Positions 30,814-41,609 of a stretch of DNA of 64,000 nt are shown one piece after another; within the stretch, counting starts at the first letter, position 1; each line of letters starts with the position of its first letter. The stretch lies in contig JACOMY010000001.1 in the NCBI GenBank assembly GCA_014324045.1, forward strand, positions 62,001 through 126,000, in the 5' to 3' direction. The position numbers and the translations under genes were made by a program. Source of the stretch: Rhodospirillales bacterium. Its GTDB lineage: Bacteria > Pseudomonadota > Alphaproteobacteria > Kiloniellales > JACOMY01. Below the pieces are notes generated by a model. That model searched no databases. It was not told where the DNA came from and was given only the letters and a program-made list of their open reading frames with translations.

Positions 30814-31377
30814 ATGGCCAAAGCACGAGGGACGCCCGGCCGTCACCCTTTGTTTGTATTGTGCTTGTTCTTGCCTGTAGCCCATGCCGCCGCGCCCAGC
30901 GGGGCCGCTGTCTTATCGACCTATGCCAACATTGCAGAAGCGGGCTATCGGGATTTCTTGGCAGCAGCGAAGGCCTTGGACGCGGCTATCGAGGCGCTGG
31001 TGGCCGCACGCAAGGCTTGGCCGGCTGCCCGCGTCACGCCGACGCTGCTGCAGGCCGGTCTCGGGGAGGGCGAGGCACCGTCGCCGGTCCTGGACCCGGT
31101 TGCCTTCTACAGGCGTAACCTGGCGGTGCCGATGCGCCGCCGGGTCGAGGATCCGCAGGTGCTGGGGAAGGCAAGAGGGTCTTCTGCGGGAGCGGGCTGT
31201 GCGTCCTGCCACCATCCGAAGTTCGTGCCCGCTTCCTTGCTACAGGCGATCCTCTGGCACGGCGGCGAAGCGGAAGAGGTGCGGGACAAGGTCGTCGCCT
31301 TGACGGAGGAGCAGCGCAATGCCCTGTTGGCTTTCCTGGAAAGCCTCTGGCCTCTGGCCTCTGCTTTCTCGTCCTGA
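30814..31377 (+). CDS. Chimeric/deleted ORF: signal peptide + imelysin-like segment + DUF1111 di-heme oxidoreductase-like segments with one CxxCH
   Basis: 'VLSTYANIAEAGYRDFLAAAKALDAAIEALVA' (imelysin-like) then 'DPVAFYRRNLAVPMRRRVEDPQVLGKA...GCASCHHPKF...LLQAILWHGGEAEEVRDKVVALTEEQRNALLAFLESL' (DUF1111-like). Confidence 0.6.
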   Translation: MAKARGTPGRHPLFVLCLFLPVAHAAAPSGAAVLSTYANIAEAGYRDFLAAAKALDAAIEALVAARKAWPAARVTPTLLQAGLGEGEAPSPVLDPVAFYRRNLAVPMRRRVEDPQVLGKARGSSAGAGCASCHHPKFVPASLLQAILWHGGEAEEVRDKVVALTEEQRNALLAFLESLWPLASAFSS

Positions 31378-31539
31378 ACCTTCCGGCGGCCAGGATTTGC
31401 AGCAGGTCGCGGCCTTGGCGGCGAGAGAGCGCTTGGGACCCGATCGTTGACGGCCGACGGTCGGCATGCTTGCATTCTATCATTGAGTACGAGACGATTC
31501 GTCTCATCGATATGCGGAATGCCTCTGAAAGACCTGTAA

Positions 31540-32655
<1,116 letters not shown>

Positions 32656-32690
32656 GCGTCGTCCAAAAAGATCCGAACGAGAAGACCTAA

Positions 32691-32724
32691 AAGGCCGGCT
32701 CGTCCGCGATCCGGCCTTGTCTTT
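32691..32724 (+). terminator. Hairpin terminator after ilvC (imperfect U-tract)
   Basis: GGCCGG-ctcgtccgcgat-CCGGCC followed by ttgtcttt. Confidence 0.6.
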
Positions 32725-32791
32725 GTCGGCCGCCTAGTCTAACTATCCCCTAAGCGCGACCGAACGAGAAGAACAGGATCAGACGGACCGC

Positions 32792-32905
32792 ATGAGCGAG
32801 CAGACGACCAGCATCGAGGGTACAACGGTCACCGCGGCCGCTACCTTGCTGCGTTCCGAGACCCTTGGCCTCGGCGGGCTCCTTCTTCTCCTTATCCGCC
32901 CCTGA
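32792..32905 (+). CDS. Putative leucine leader peptide (37 aa) upstream of leuA
   Basis: MSEQTTSIEGTTVTAAATLLRSETLGLGGLLLLLIRP*; five consecutive Leu codons (ctc ctt ctt ctc ctt) near the stop; 125 bp before leuA. Confidence 0.55.
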   Translation: MSEQTTSIEGTTVTAAATLLRSETLGLGGLLLLLIRP

Positions 32906-32940
32906 ACGCTACAGCCGGCTGGACGCACGGCAAGCGGGCA

Positions 32941-32981
32941 GGGGATCATCTGAGCAGCAGGCATCACCCTTTTAGATGATC
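32941..32981 (+). promoter_or_regulatory. Candidate attenuator: mutually exclusive stems downstream of leader ORF
   Basis: GGGGATCATCTG can pair imperfectly with CAGGCATCACCC followed by TTTT; alternatively GATCATCT (32944-32951) pairs perfectly with AGATGATC (32974-32981). Confidence 0.4.
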
Positions 32982-33030
32982 GGCCGCACGGGTGGAAGGC
33001 TCGGCGGCCCGGATCGAGGACAAGCAGACA

Positions 33031-34608
33031 ATGACCGACACTACGCAGACCGAGACGAGCAAAGATTCCGACCGCGTCATAATCTTCGACACCACCTTGC
33101 GCGACGGCGAACAGGCGCCGGGCTGTTCGATGAACCTTGAAGAGAAGATCCAGGTTGCCGAGGCCCTGGAGGAGTTGGGCGTCGATGTGATCGAAGCCGG
33201 CTTTCCCATTGCCTCCAAGGGCGACTTCGAAGCTGTGCAGGCGGTCTCCGCCCGGATCGAGACATCGCAGGTCGCCGGCTTGGCACGGGCTACGCGCAAG
33301 GATATCGATCGCGCCTGGGAGGCCTTGAGGGGGGCTGCCAACCCGCGCATCCACACCTTCATCTCTACAAGCCCGCTGCACATGAAGTTCAAGCTGCAGA
33401 TGGAGCCGGAGCAAGTCTATCGGGCCGTTATCGAGAGCGTAACCCACGCCCGCAACCTCTGCGCCGACGTCGAGTGGTCTTGTGAAGACGGGACGCGCAC
33501 CGATTTCGACTTCATGTGCCGCTGCGTCGAGGCGGCGATCGACGCCGGCGCCAGCACGATCAACATCCCCGATACCGTGGGCTACACTGTGCCGGAGGAA
33601 TACTACGATATGATCGACCGTATGCGGGCGCGGGTGCCGAACATCGACAAGGCGCGGATCTCCACTCACTGCCACAACGACCTGGGCCTGGCGGTCGCCA
33701 ATTCACTCTCGGCCATCGCGGCAGGCGCACGTCAAGTGGAGTGCACCATCAATGGAATCGGCGAGCGGGCTGGCAACGCCGCCTTGGAAGAGATCGTCAT
33801 GGCGTTGCGTACCCGCGCCGACGTCAAGCCCGAATGGACCAACATTCAGACCGAGGCCATCACTAAGACCTCGCGGTTGCTGTCCTCCATCACCGGTTTC
33901 TCGGTGCAGCCCAATAAGGCTATCGTCGGCGCCAACGCTTTCGCGCACGAGAGCGGCATCCATCAGGACGGGATGCTGAAGAATGCCCAGACCTATGAGA
34001 TCATGACGCCGGAGTCGGTGGGGCTGACCAAGACCAACCTGGTCATGGGCAAACATTCGGGCCGTCACGCCTTCAAGGCCAAGCTGGAGGAATTGGGCAT
34101 GCAGCTGGGCGACAATCAACTGAACGACGCCTTCGCCCGCTTCAAGGACCTGGCCGACGCCAAGAAGGACATCTACGACGAGGACATCGTCGCGCTGATC
34201 GATGACAGCCTGCTGGGCGGTAGCGATCGCATTCGCTTCAACGCCATGCACGTGGTCTGCGGGACCACCGGTCCGCAGAACTGTGTGTTGAAACTGGAGG
34301 TCGACGGCCGCACCTGCGAGGCGCAGTCGACCGGCAACGGTCCGGTAGATGCCGCCTTCGCCTGCGTGCGCAGGATCGTGCCGCACGAGGCCAGGCTGCA
34401 GCTCTACCAAGTCCACGCCGTGACCGGCGGCACCGATGCGCAGGCGCAGGTGACGGTCCGGCTGGAGGAGGATGGCAAGACCTCCAACGGACGCGGCGCC
34501 GACCACGACACCTTGGTAGCGTCGGTCAGGGCCTATGTGAATGCCCTGAACAAGGTTTTGGAAAAGCGCGAGAAGACCGCACCGGAGGCCATGCGGGCAA
34601 CGGCTTAA
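33031..34608 (+). CDS. leuA: 2-isopropylmalate synthase
   Basis: 'VIIFDTTLRDGEQAPGCSMNLEEKIQVAEALEELGVDVIEAGFP', C-terminal LeuA allosteric domain. Confidence 0.96.
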   Translation: MTDTTQTETSKDSDRVIIFDTTLRDGEQAPGCSMNLEEKIQVAEALEELGVDVIEAGFPIASKGDFEAVQAVSARIETSQVAGLARATRKDIDRAWEALRGAANPRIHTFISTSPLHMKFKLQMEPEQVYRAVIESVTHARNLCADVEWSCEDGTRTDFDFMCRCVEAAIDAGASTINIPDTVGYTVPEEYYDMIDRMRARVPNIDKARISTHCHNDLGLAVANSLSAIAAGARQVECTINGIGERAGNAALEEIVMALRTRADVKPEWTNIQTEAITKTSRLLSSITGFSVQPNKAIVGANAFAHESGIHQDGMLKNAQTYEIMTPESVGLTKTNLVMGKHSGRHAFKAKLEELGMQLGDNQLNDAFARFKDLADAKKDIYDEDIVALIDDSLLGGSDRIRFNAMHVVCGTTGPQNCVLKLEVDGRTCEAQSTGNGPVDAAFACVRRIVPHEARLQLYQVHAVTGGTDAQAQVTVRLEEDGKTSNGRGADHDTLVASVRAYVNALNKVLEKREKTAPEAMRATA

Positions 34609-34623
34609 GCCGCTCTATTCCGC

Positions 34624-34820
34624 CTAGTCGACGATTGCCAAGGCGATGAATACAAAGGCCATCAAGATGGCCGTCGGCGCACTGGCGATTAGGGCCGAAT
34701 AGCCGAAGAGAGGGATGCTCAAGACCGTATCGAGGAACAATGTGAGCGCGAAGTAGGTTCGGTCGCTGGATGTGCCGGTCAGGCCTTCGCGCAGCCAGGG
34801 GCCGAGCTTAACCCATGTAA
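34624..34820 (-). pseudogene. C-terminal-looking membrane protein fragment without a good start
   Basis: Open frame '...VKLGPWLREGLTGTSSDRTYFALTLFLDTVLSIPLFGYSALIASAPTAILMAFVFIALAIVD*' preceded by an in-frame stop. Confidence 0.3.
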
Positions 34821-34964
34821 GGTCTCACGTGAAAAAGCCTGGCGGTCTTGCGTTGACAGCCCCCTCCCCAAAGGCTAGACAATAGCGATGTCGCGCTGGC
34901 CGAAGGGCCATGGTGCGCCCCGTTTGTTGCCTAGGCTGAGGCAAGAGAACAAAAAGTGGAAACA

Positions 34965-35276
34965 ATGTACGCAGTCATCCAGAGCGGCGGCAAGCAATAT
35001 AAGGTCGCCAGGGATCAGAACGTCGCGGTGGAACGCCTCACCGCCGAGCCGGGCCAGGAGGTTGCTTTCGAGTCCGTCCTCATGGTCGAGGGCGAGGATG
35101 GCGTGAAGGTGGGCTCCCCGCTGCTGGAGGGTGCTAAGGTGACCGGCGAAGTTGTCGCCCAGAGCCGCACCCGCAAGGTCATCGTATTCAAGAAGAAACG
35201 CCGTCAGAACTATCGCCGCCGCGCCGGTCACCGCCAGCAGCAGACGGTGGTACGTATCACCGGCATCGAGGCCTAG
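34965..35276 (+). CDS. rplU: 50S ribosomal protein L21
   Basis: '[14 protein letters not shown]...[21 protein letters not shown]'. Confidence 0.97.
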   Translation: MYAVIQSGGKQYKVARDQNVAVERLTAEPGQEVAFESVLMVEGEDGVKVGSPLLEGAKVTGEVVAQSRTRKVIVFKKKRRQNYRRRAGHRQQQTVVRITGIEA

Positions 35277-35315
35277 GGCCCGACCGGTCGAGAGACGAGA
35301 TTAGGAGAAGAAGTT

Positions 35316-35585
35316 ATGGCGCATAAGAAGGCAGGCGGCTCGTCTCGGAACGGTCGCGATTCGGCAGGCCGTCGCCTCGGCGTAAAGCGCTTCGGCGGCG
35401 AACAGGTCTTGGCCGGCAACATCTTGGTCCGTCAGCGTGGTACCAAGTTCTATCCCGGCAGCAACGTCGGCATAGGCCGCGACCACACCCTCTTCGCCTT
35501 GGTCGAGGGGCAGGTTTGCTTCTCGCGCAAGGCGCTGGGCCGGACCTTCGTATCGGTCGAACCGAGTCCGGCGGGAGGGGCTTAA
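35316..35585 (+). CDS. rpmA: 50S ribosomal protein L27
   Basis: '[45 protein letters not shown]'. Confidence 0.97.
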   Translation: MAHKKAGGSSRNGRDSAGRRLGVKRFGGEQVLAGNILVRQRGTKFYPGSNVGIGRDHTLFALVEGQVCFSRKALGRTFVSVEPSPAGGA

Positions 35586-35640
35586 GCCTCGCGGACGCTG
35601 GCAACGGCTGCCGAACGCGGCCGGAACGAGCGAAACGGCA

Positions 35641-35671
35641 GGGCGCTCCATAGCGGCGGGGCGCCCTTTTT
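35641..35671 (+). terminator. Rho-independent terminator after rpmA
   Basis: GGGCGC...GCGCCC followed by TTTTT. Confidence 0.8.
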
Positions 35672-35706
35672 GCTGTTCGCGTTCTTGGATTTGAGCGAGT
35701 GGGACG

Positions 35707-36747
35707 ATGAAGTTTCTGGATGAGGCCAAGATCTATCTACGCTCCGGAGACGGTGGAGCGGGCTGCACCTCCTTCAGGCGTGAGAAGTTCGTCGAATTCG
35801 GCGGACCGGACGGGGGCAACGGCGGGCGTGGAGGCGATGTCGTGTTCGAGGCTTCGGCCGATCTCAACACCCTGATCGACTTTCGCTATCGCCAACACTT
35901 CAAGGCCAGGGCCGGTAGCCACGGCCGCGGCGCCAACATGACCGGTGCCTCGGTGCCACCGACCGTGATTGTGGTGCCGGTGGGCACGCAAGTCTTGGCC
36001 GAAGACAAGAAAACCCTGTTGTTCGATCTGGTACAGCCGGGCCAGCGTGCTGTCGCTTGCCGCGGCGGTGACGGCGGTTTCGGGAATGCCAATTACAAGT
36101 CCAGCACAAACCGGGCGCCGCGTCGGGCCGATCCCGGCCGTCCGGGCGAGGAGCGCTGGGTCTGGCTGCGTCTGAAGCTGATTGCCGATGCCGGTCTGGT
36201 CGGCGCGCCGAATGCCGGCAAATCGACCTTCCTGTCGGCGGTCAGTGCGGCCAAGCCGAAGGTGGCGGACTATCCCTTCACTACTATAGTCCCGCATCTG
36301 GGCGTGGTCGGTGTCGGCAATAAGACCTTCGTGCTGGCCGACATTCCGGGCCTGATCCAAGGCGCCGGCGACGGCGCGGGCTTGGGTGATCGCTTCCTCG
36401 GCCATATCGAGCGCTGCAGGGCGCTGCTGCATCTGATCGACGCCACGCAGGATGACGTCGCGGGTGTCTACTGTACCATCCGGCAGGAGCTGGAACGCTA
36501 TGACGCCGCTCTGGCCGCTAAGCCGGTACTCTTGGCTTTGAGCAAGTGCGATGCTTTGCCCGAAGAAGACCTTGCCGTGCAGGCCGATTGGCTGGAGGCG
36601 GCGGCCGGTCAGCGCCCGCATCTGGTGTCCTCGGTCAGCGGGTTCGGGTTAGCGGCGCTACTGCAGGATCTGCTGCAGCTGGTCGAAGAGGAGCGGCGGG
36701 ACGATGAGACCTCCGCTGCACCTTGGCGGCCTGAGGTCGGGACATGA
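35707..36747 (+). CDS. obgE: GTPase ObgE/CgtA
   Basis: Obg fold '[47 protein letters not shown]'; G1 GAPNAGKST. Confidence 0.96.
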   Translation: MKFLDEAKIYLRSGDGGAGCTSFRREKFVEFGGPDGGNGGRGGDVVFEASADLNTLIDFRYRQHFKARAGSHGRGANMTGASVPPTVIVVPVGTQVLAEDKKTLLFDLVQPGQRAVACRGGDGGFGNANYKSSTNRAPRRADPGRPGEERWVWLRLKLIADAGLVGAPNAGKSTFLSAVSAAKPKVADYPFTTIVPHLGVVGVGNKTFVLADIPGLIQGAGDGAGLGDRFLGHIERCRALLHLIDATQDDVAGVYCTIRQELERYDAALAAKPVLLALSKCDALPEEDLAVQADWLEAAAGQRPHLVSSVSGFGLAALLQDLLQLVEEERRDDETSAAPWRPEVGT

Positions 36748-37865
36748 GCCAGGCGCCTCTTCTGGCCGCAAAGCGCTTGGTGGTGAAGATCGGTTCGGCG
36801 TTGCTGGTCGATTTGGAAGGGCAGGTGCGCATGCACTGGTTGGCTACCTTGGCGGCAGACGTGGCTGCGTTACGGCAGCACGGCATCGAGGTGATTCTGG
36901 TCTCTTCCGGTTCGATTGCTGTGGGGCAGACGCTGCTGGGACTGCCGAAACGGCGGCTCTATCTGGAGGAAAAGCAAGCGGCTGCCGCGGCGGGGCAGAT
37001 CCGGTTGGCCAATGTCTACGCCACGGCGATGGCCGCGCACGGAATCGCTGTCGCGCAAATCCTGCTCACCCTAGAGGACACGGAGGCACGGAGGCGGCAC
37101 CTAAACGCGCGCGCGACCATCAACCAGCTGTTGAAGCTGGGTGCGCTGCCGGTGGTTAACGAGAACGACACCATCGCCACAACGGAGATCCGCATCGGCG
37201 ATAACGACCGCCTGGCTGCCCGAGTCGGTGTGATGATCAATGCCGATACGTTGGTTCTGCTGTCCGATATCGATGGTCTCTATACCGCCGACCCGCGCCT
37301 CGACCCCGCCGCCAAGCACATTCCCGAGGTCGTGCGCCTGACTCCGGAGATCGTGGCGATGGGCGGCAAGGCTTTGCCGGGTCTGTCCTCCGGCGGGATG
37401 GAGACCAAGCTGCTGGCCGGACGCATGGCGGCCGAGGGCGGTTGCCGCATGGCGATCGCCAACGGTCGCCAGATGCATGCCCTCGCACACCTTGCCGAGG
37501 GTGGAAAGGCCACCTGGTTCGCCGCGGCGACCGAACCCATGACGGCGCGCAAGCGCTGGATCAAAGCGGCGCTGGACCCACGCGGGCGGTTGCATCTGGA
37601 CCGCGGTGCCGTTGCCGCTTTGAGCCGTGGCAAGTCCTTGCTTCCGGCCGGCGTCACGGCGACCGAAGGGACGTTCCGGCGCGGCGACCTGCTGCTCCTG
37701 CTCGGACCCGACGGCGCTGAGGTCGGCCATGGGCTGTCGGCCTATGGCAACGATGAAGCGGAGCGGATTCTTGGCCGGCAGAGCAAGGAGATCGAAGAGA
37801 TTCTCGGCTATCGCGGGCGGGAAGAGCTGATTCACCGTGACGATCTGGTGCTCTCCGGCAACTAG
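36744..37865 (+). CDS. proB: Glutamate 5-kinase
   Basis: '[13 protein letters not shown]...[25 protein letters not shown]'; PUA domain. Confidence 0.96.
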   Translation: MSQAPLLAAKRLVVKIGSALLVDLEGQVRMHWLATLAADVAALRQHGIEVILVSSGSIAVGQTLLGLPKRRLYLEEKQAAAAAGQIRLANVYATAMAAHGIAVAQILLTLEDTEARRRHLNARATINQLLKLGALPVVNENDTIATTEIRIGDNDRLAARVGVMINADTLVLLSDIDGLYTADPRLDPAAKHIPEVVRLTPEIVAMGGKALPGLSSGGMETKLLAGRMAAEGGCRMAIANGRQMHALAHLAEGGKATWFAAATEPMTARKRWIKAALDPRGRLHLDRGAVAALSRGKSLLPAGVTATEGTFRRGDLLLLLGPDGAEVGHGLSAYGNDEAERILGRQSKEIEEILGYRGREELIHRDDLVLSGN

Positions 37866-37906
37866 TCTTACTAGGATTGGGGCAAGAAAGAGGAGGAGCG
37901 CTGACG

Positions 37907-39190
37907 ATGCTGCCGCTAGCGGAAGAGACGATGGAGACTCTGGAGGAGCAGATGCGCAGCTTGGGCCGCTTGGCGCGGGCCGCCGCCGACCACTTGGCTA
38001 CCGCCGATGAGGGGCAGCGCAACGCCGCCCTGCTGGCAGCGGCGCAGGCGCTGCGCGCCCGCGAGGCCGAGTTGCTCGCCGCCAATACCGAGGACGTGGC
38101 GGCCGGCACGGCGCGTGGTTTGAGCGCCGTTCTGGTCGACCGGCTGGCGCTGACGCCGGAGCGGGTTGAGGCCATGGCTAAAGGGCTGGAGGAGATTGCC
38201 GCGCAACCCGATCCGGTCGGACGGGAACTGGCGCGCTGGACCAGGCCCAACGGCCTGGATATCGCACGCGTCGCCGTGCCGCTGGGTGTGATTGGGATCA
38301 TCTACGAGAGCCGGCCGAACGTGACGGCTGATGCCGGGGGGCTCTGTCTCAAGTCGGGCAATGCCGCGATCCTGCGCGGCGGATCGGAATCGCGGCGTTC
38401 GTCTGCAGCGATCCTCGCCTGCCTGCAGGAGGGGCTGCGTGCGGCCGGTCTGCTTGAGGGCGCGGTTCAGGTGGTGCCAACCTACGATCGCGCTGCGGTG
38501 GGGTACTTGCTGCGCTTGCACGAGAGTGTCGACGTGATCGTGCCCCGTGGCGGCAAGAGCCTGATCCAGCGCGTTATGGAGGAAAGCCGCGTGCCGGTGC
38601 TGGCGCATCTGGAAGGCAACAACCATCTCTATCTTCATACGAGCGCCGACTTGGAGAAGGCGCGCAAGGTGGTGTTGAACGCCAAGATGCGGCGGGTGTC
38701 GGTCTGTGGCGCGGCGGAAACCCTGTTAGCCGACCGCAGCCTGGCCGAGAGCCATCTGAACCCGATCCTGACAGATCTGCTGGGGGCTGGTTGCGCCGTC
38801 CGCGGCGATGCCGAGGTGCAAGCTTTGGATCCGCGGGTGGACGCGGCCGTGGCCGCAGATTGGGATACCGAATATCTGGCCCCGATCATTGCGGTGCGTA
38901 TCGTCGGAGGCATGGACGAAGCCTTGGCGCACATCGCCCGGCACGGCTCCGGCCACACCGACGCGATCCTGGCCGAAGATCTGGAAGCGCAGGAGCGTTT
39001 CTTTCGCGAGGTCGATTCGGCGATTCTGCTGTCCAATGCTTCGACCCAGTATGCCGACGGCGGCGAGTTTGGCATGGGGGCCGAAATCGGCATCGCCACC
39101 GGGCGCCTGCATGCCCGCGGTCCGGTCGGCGCTGCAGAGTTGACCACGACCAAGTATCTCGTGCGGGGCGATGGTCAGGCCCGGCCCTAG
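37907..39190 (+). CDS. proA: Glutamate-5-semialdehyde dehydrogenase
   Basis: '[39 protein letters not shown]'. Confidence 0.96.
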   Translation: MLPLAEETMETLEEQMRSLGRLARAAADHLATADEGQRNAALLAAAQALRAREAELLAANTEDVAAGTARGLSAVLVDRLALTPERVEAMAKGLEEIAAQPDPVGRELARWTRPNGLDIARVAVPLGVIGIIYESRPNVTADAGGLCLKSGNAAILRGGSESRRSSAAILACLQEGLRAAGLLEGAVQVVPTYDRAAVGYLLRLHESVDVIVPRGGKSLIQRVMEESRVPVLAHLEGNNHLYLHTSADLEKARKVVLNAKMRRVSVCGAAETLLADRSLAESHLNPILTDLLGAGCAVRGDAEVQALDPRVDAAVAADWDTEYLAPIIAVRIVGGMDEALAHIARHGSGHTDAILAEDLEAQERFFREVDSAILLSNASTQYADGGEFGMGAEIGIATGRLHARGPVGAAELTTTKYLVRGDGQARP

Positions 39191-39833
39191 CGCGGGAGGC
39201 CGGCCGCCGGTCGCAACCCCGGCCCGGCTGGCGGCTGCTCTGGGCCATCGCTTGCCGCCGCGAGCGGCCCGGATCGGTCTCTTGGGCGGGTCCTTCAATC
39301 CGGCCCATGGCGGCCACCTCCACATCTCGCGCGAGGCCCTGAAGCGGTTGAACCTGGATGAGGTTTGGTGGCTGGTCGCGCCGCAGAATCCCTTGAAGGC
39401 CCAGGACTGCATGGCGCCGCTGGCAGAGCGGCTCCAGGGTGCGCGAGGCATAGCAAAGGACCGGCGCATCCGCGTGAGCCCGCTGGAGGCACTCTTGGGC
39501 ACGGAAAGGACGGCAGCAAGCCTCGCCTTATTGACCGGACGTCTGCCGGGCCGGCGATTCGTCTGGTTGATGGGGGCCGACAACATGATCGGAATCGACC
39601 GATGGCACGATTGGCCCCGAATCTTTGCCCTGCTACCCGTTGCGGTTTTGGCTCGACCCTCTTACTCTGTAAGGGCTTCCTCGTCGAAGGCAGCCGTGCG
39701 ATTACGCAAGGGACGGCTTCCCGAGGTGCAGGCCAGGCGCCTGGCGGATTGGCCGACACCGGCTTGGGTCCTGTTGCGTTGTCGCCTCAGTTCCTTGTCG
39801 GCGACGAAGTTGCGGCAAGCCCGGAAAGGGTAG
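39171..39833 (+). CDS. nadD: Nicotinate-nucleotide adenylyltransferase
   Basis: '[43 protein letters not shown]'. Confidence 0.94.
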   Translation: MVRPGPSAGGRPPVATPARLAAALGHRLPPRAARIGLLGGSFNPAHGGHLHISREALKRLNLDEVWWLVAPQNPLKAQDCMAPLAERLQGARGIAKDRRIRVSPLEALLGTERTAASLALLTGRLPGRRFVWLMGADNMIGIDRWHDWPRIFALLPVAVLARPSYSVRASSSKAAVRLRKGRLPEVQARRLADWPTPAWVLLRCRLSSLSATKLRQARKG

Positions 39834-39851
39834 CCGCGCATCCTTGGGGAG

Positions 39852-40319
39852 TTGGATGGTCCCGTGTACGGCCTCGGGTGCGCCGACGCGGGCTTGCAAA
39901 CGAGAGGAAACCGAACCCTGCAAAACCTAGAGACGCATGCGGTGGCGCACAGCCCTCTGCAGACCGAAGCAAACCAGGCACTTTTGGATTTGATTCTTGC
40001 TTCTCTGGACGACGACAAGGCGGAAGACGTCGTCGTCATCGACCTCTGTGACAAAAGCAGCCTCGCCGACTTTATGGTGATCGCCAGCGGCCGCTCCAGC
40101 CGCCAGGTCGCAACCATGGCCGAACACCTGGCTGAAAAAATCAAACCGAGCCTCGGCGGCAAGAACCCGCCGATGGAGGGGCTTTCGCGTGCCGATTGGG
40201 TGCTGGTGGACGGTTGCGACGTGATCGTTCATCTCTTCCGGCCGGAGGTGCGGGAGTTCTACAATTTGGAAAAGATGTGGGCTGGCCCGAACGAGGCGCC
40301 TGACCGTATTTTGGCCTAG
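39852..40319 (+). CDS. rsfS: Ribosome silencing factor RsfS (true start probably internal)
   Basis: 'DDDKAEDVVVIDLCDKSSLADFMVIASGRSSRQVATMAEHLAEKI'. Confidence 0.92.
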   Translation: MDGPVYGLGCADAGLQTRGNRTLQNLETHAVAHSPLQTEANQALLDLILASLDDDKAEDVVVIDLCDKSSLADFMVIASGRSSRQVATMAEHLAEKIKPSLGGKNPPMEGLSRADWVLVDGCDVIVHLFRPEVREFYNLEKMWAGPNEAPDRILA

Positions 40320-40336
40320 GGCGGGCGGTCCCCCCT

Positions 40337-40510
40337 CGGCTGACCTTGCTGGCAGTGGGCCGCTCGAAACCCGGCCCACTGCGCGATCTCTTCGAGGGCT
40401 ATCGCCGACCTCTGGACGGCGGTTCTTGGGGCAGTTCGACCGATTGAGTTAGAGGGGCGCAGCCTCGTCAGCGGTGGCGAACCCAAGACGCGTGCGGCCA
40501 AGCTGCTGTC
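40337..40510 (+). pseudogene. Frameshifted 5' fragment of rlmH
   Basis: 'RLTLLAVGRSKPGPLRDLFEGYRRPLD' then a different frame '...RPIELEGRSLVSGGEPKTRAAKLLSLP'; sits where rlmH usually follows rsfS. Confidence 0.55.
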
Positions 40511-40560
40511 GTTGCCCGGTTCCAAAGCAGTGAGGCGCTCCTCCGGCAGGGGCACTGGAG

Positions 40561-40697
40561 GAGATGCCGGTGGTGGCGTAAATCTCGCTGAAGGGCTACT
40601 AGTTGGAGAGATAAAGTGGCACGTTGGTCTTGCCGTGGATCATGGCATCGGCTTGCAGCAGGCGTTGAGTAGCGACGACATGGCTCTTGAGCAATGT
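40561..40697 (-). pseudogene. Amidase-family fragment with in-frame stops
   Basis: 'TLLKSHVVATQRLLQADAMIHGKTNVPLYLSN**PFSEIYATTG' resembles the amidase 'A.llGKTNvP...sdwqs.N.iyGtT.NP' region. Confidence 0.5.
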
Positions 40698-40756
40698 TGT
40701 CGTTCGAGCAAGGCACAGGCTAGGTCGTCGATATGCTGGCGAAATCGTAGGATTCC

Positions 40757-41451
40757 TGTAGGGTGACAGAAGTCTTTTGAAATCGGGTGGTTTCAGGGGT
40801 TCGGAAGCGTCTGGAAAAGCGGTTTAGGGGTCAATTTCGAGGGGGTGCGAAAGGCTTGGGCAATCCGGGCGTTCCGCAGCCTTCGTTTTACCGGAAAAAG
40901 CGCCCTCGTGCAGAGGCGTTGCAGGGGGCCTGCAAGGGCCGTGCAGAGGGCGTGCAGGGGCGGTTCACGATCGTGCGTTGCCGGTTCGGATTGCCGGCGT
41001 TGCCGGCCGGCGGGTGGCTGGCTGGCTTGGGCGCGGGCCAGCAGGTGCAGGAAGTCGGCGGGGTCCTGCCGGGTTGTAGCCGAGGCCTTCCAGCGTGGCC
41101 CTGCCGTACTCCTTGCCGAAGTACTCGCCGGCCTATCGGTCCTGTCGGCCGGTGCTGGGATAGGGGGCGAGCCTGGCGATGGGGTCGCGGGTTCCGTCCA
41201 GCCTTGCGGTGCGTCTTCTGTGGAGTTGCTGGAAGATCCGGTCGATGTCCGGCATGACTTATTGCCGGCGGTGGACCTATTCGTGCAGCGCGTTGCCGGG
41301 GTCGTGCGAGACCAGGGGTCCGGCTTCTTCGCTGCCGGCCCTCCTGGCGGTCGTGAGGACTTGGGCGGCGAGGGTAGGGATTTTCTAGGCCGAATCGCCG
41401 GGGAAATCAGATCGATTTTCCGCCCCAAAGCGGCCCGATCTCAAAAAACTT
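40757..41451 (+). repeat. Dispersed repeat copy B, bounded by imperfect inverted repeats (40771-40799 / 41423-41451)
   Basis: Starts with tgtagggtgacagaagtcttttgaa, identical to the reverse complement of 57578-57602; right end reverse complement agttttttgagatcgggccgctttggggc. Confidence 0.65.
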
Positions 41452-41609
41452 TTGGCGCCTTACAATTCCTTGATTGTCGTAGGCGGCCCCATGAGCGGAT
41501 CCAGGTCTCCAGCAGATCCCGGTAGCCGGTTTGTTTGCTCTTGAAGGGCGGCCTGGCGGTGTTCGGGCAGTAGTGCGACTCGATCATGACAGGCTTCCCT
41601 CGGGACCGG

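Noticed and set aside
34647-34703. Short ORF MNTKAIKMAVGALAIRAE as a leader peptide before rplU
   Set aside because: No biased codon run and the opposite strand shows a more convincing membrane-protein fragment.
40793-41428. 211-aa minus-strand ORF as an intact gene
   Set aside because: Pro/Ser/Arg-rich composition typical of an off-frame reading in GC-rich DNA; better protein-like pieces occur in other frames with stops.
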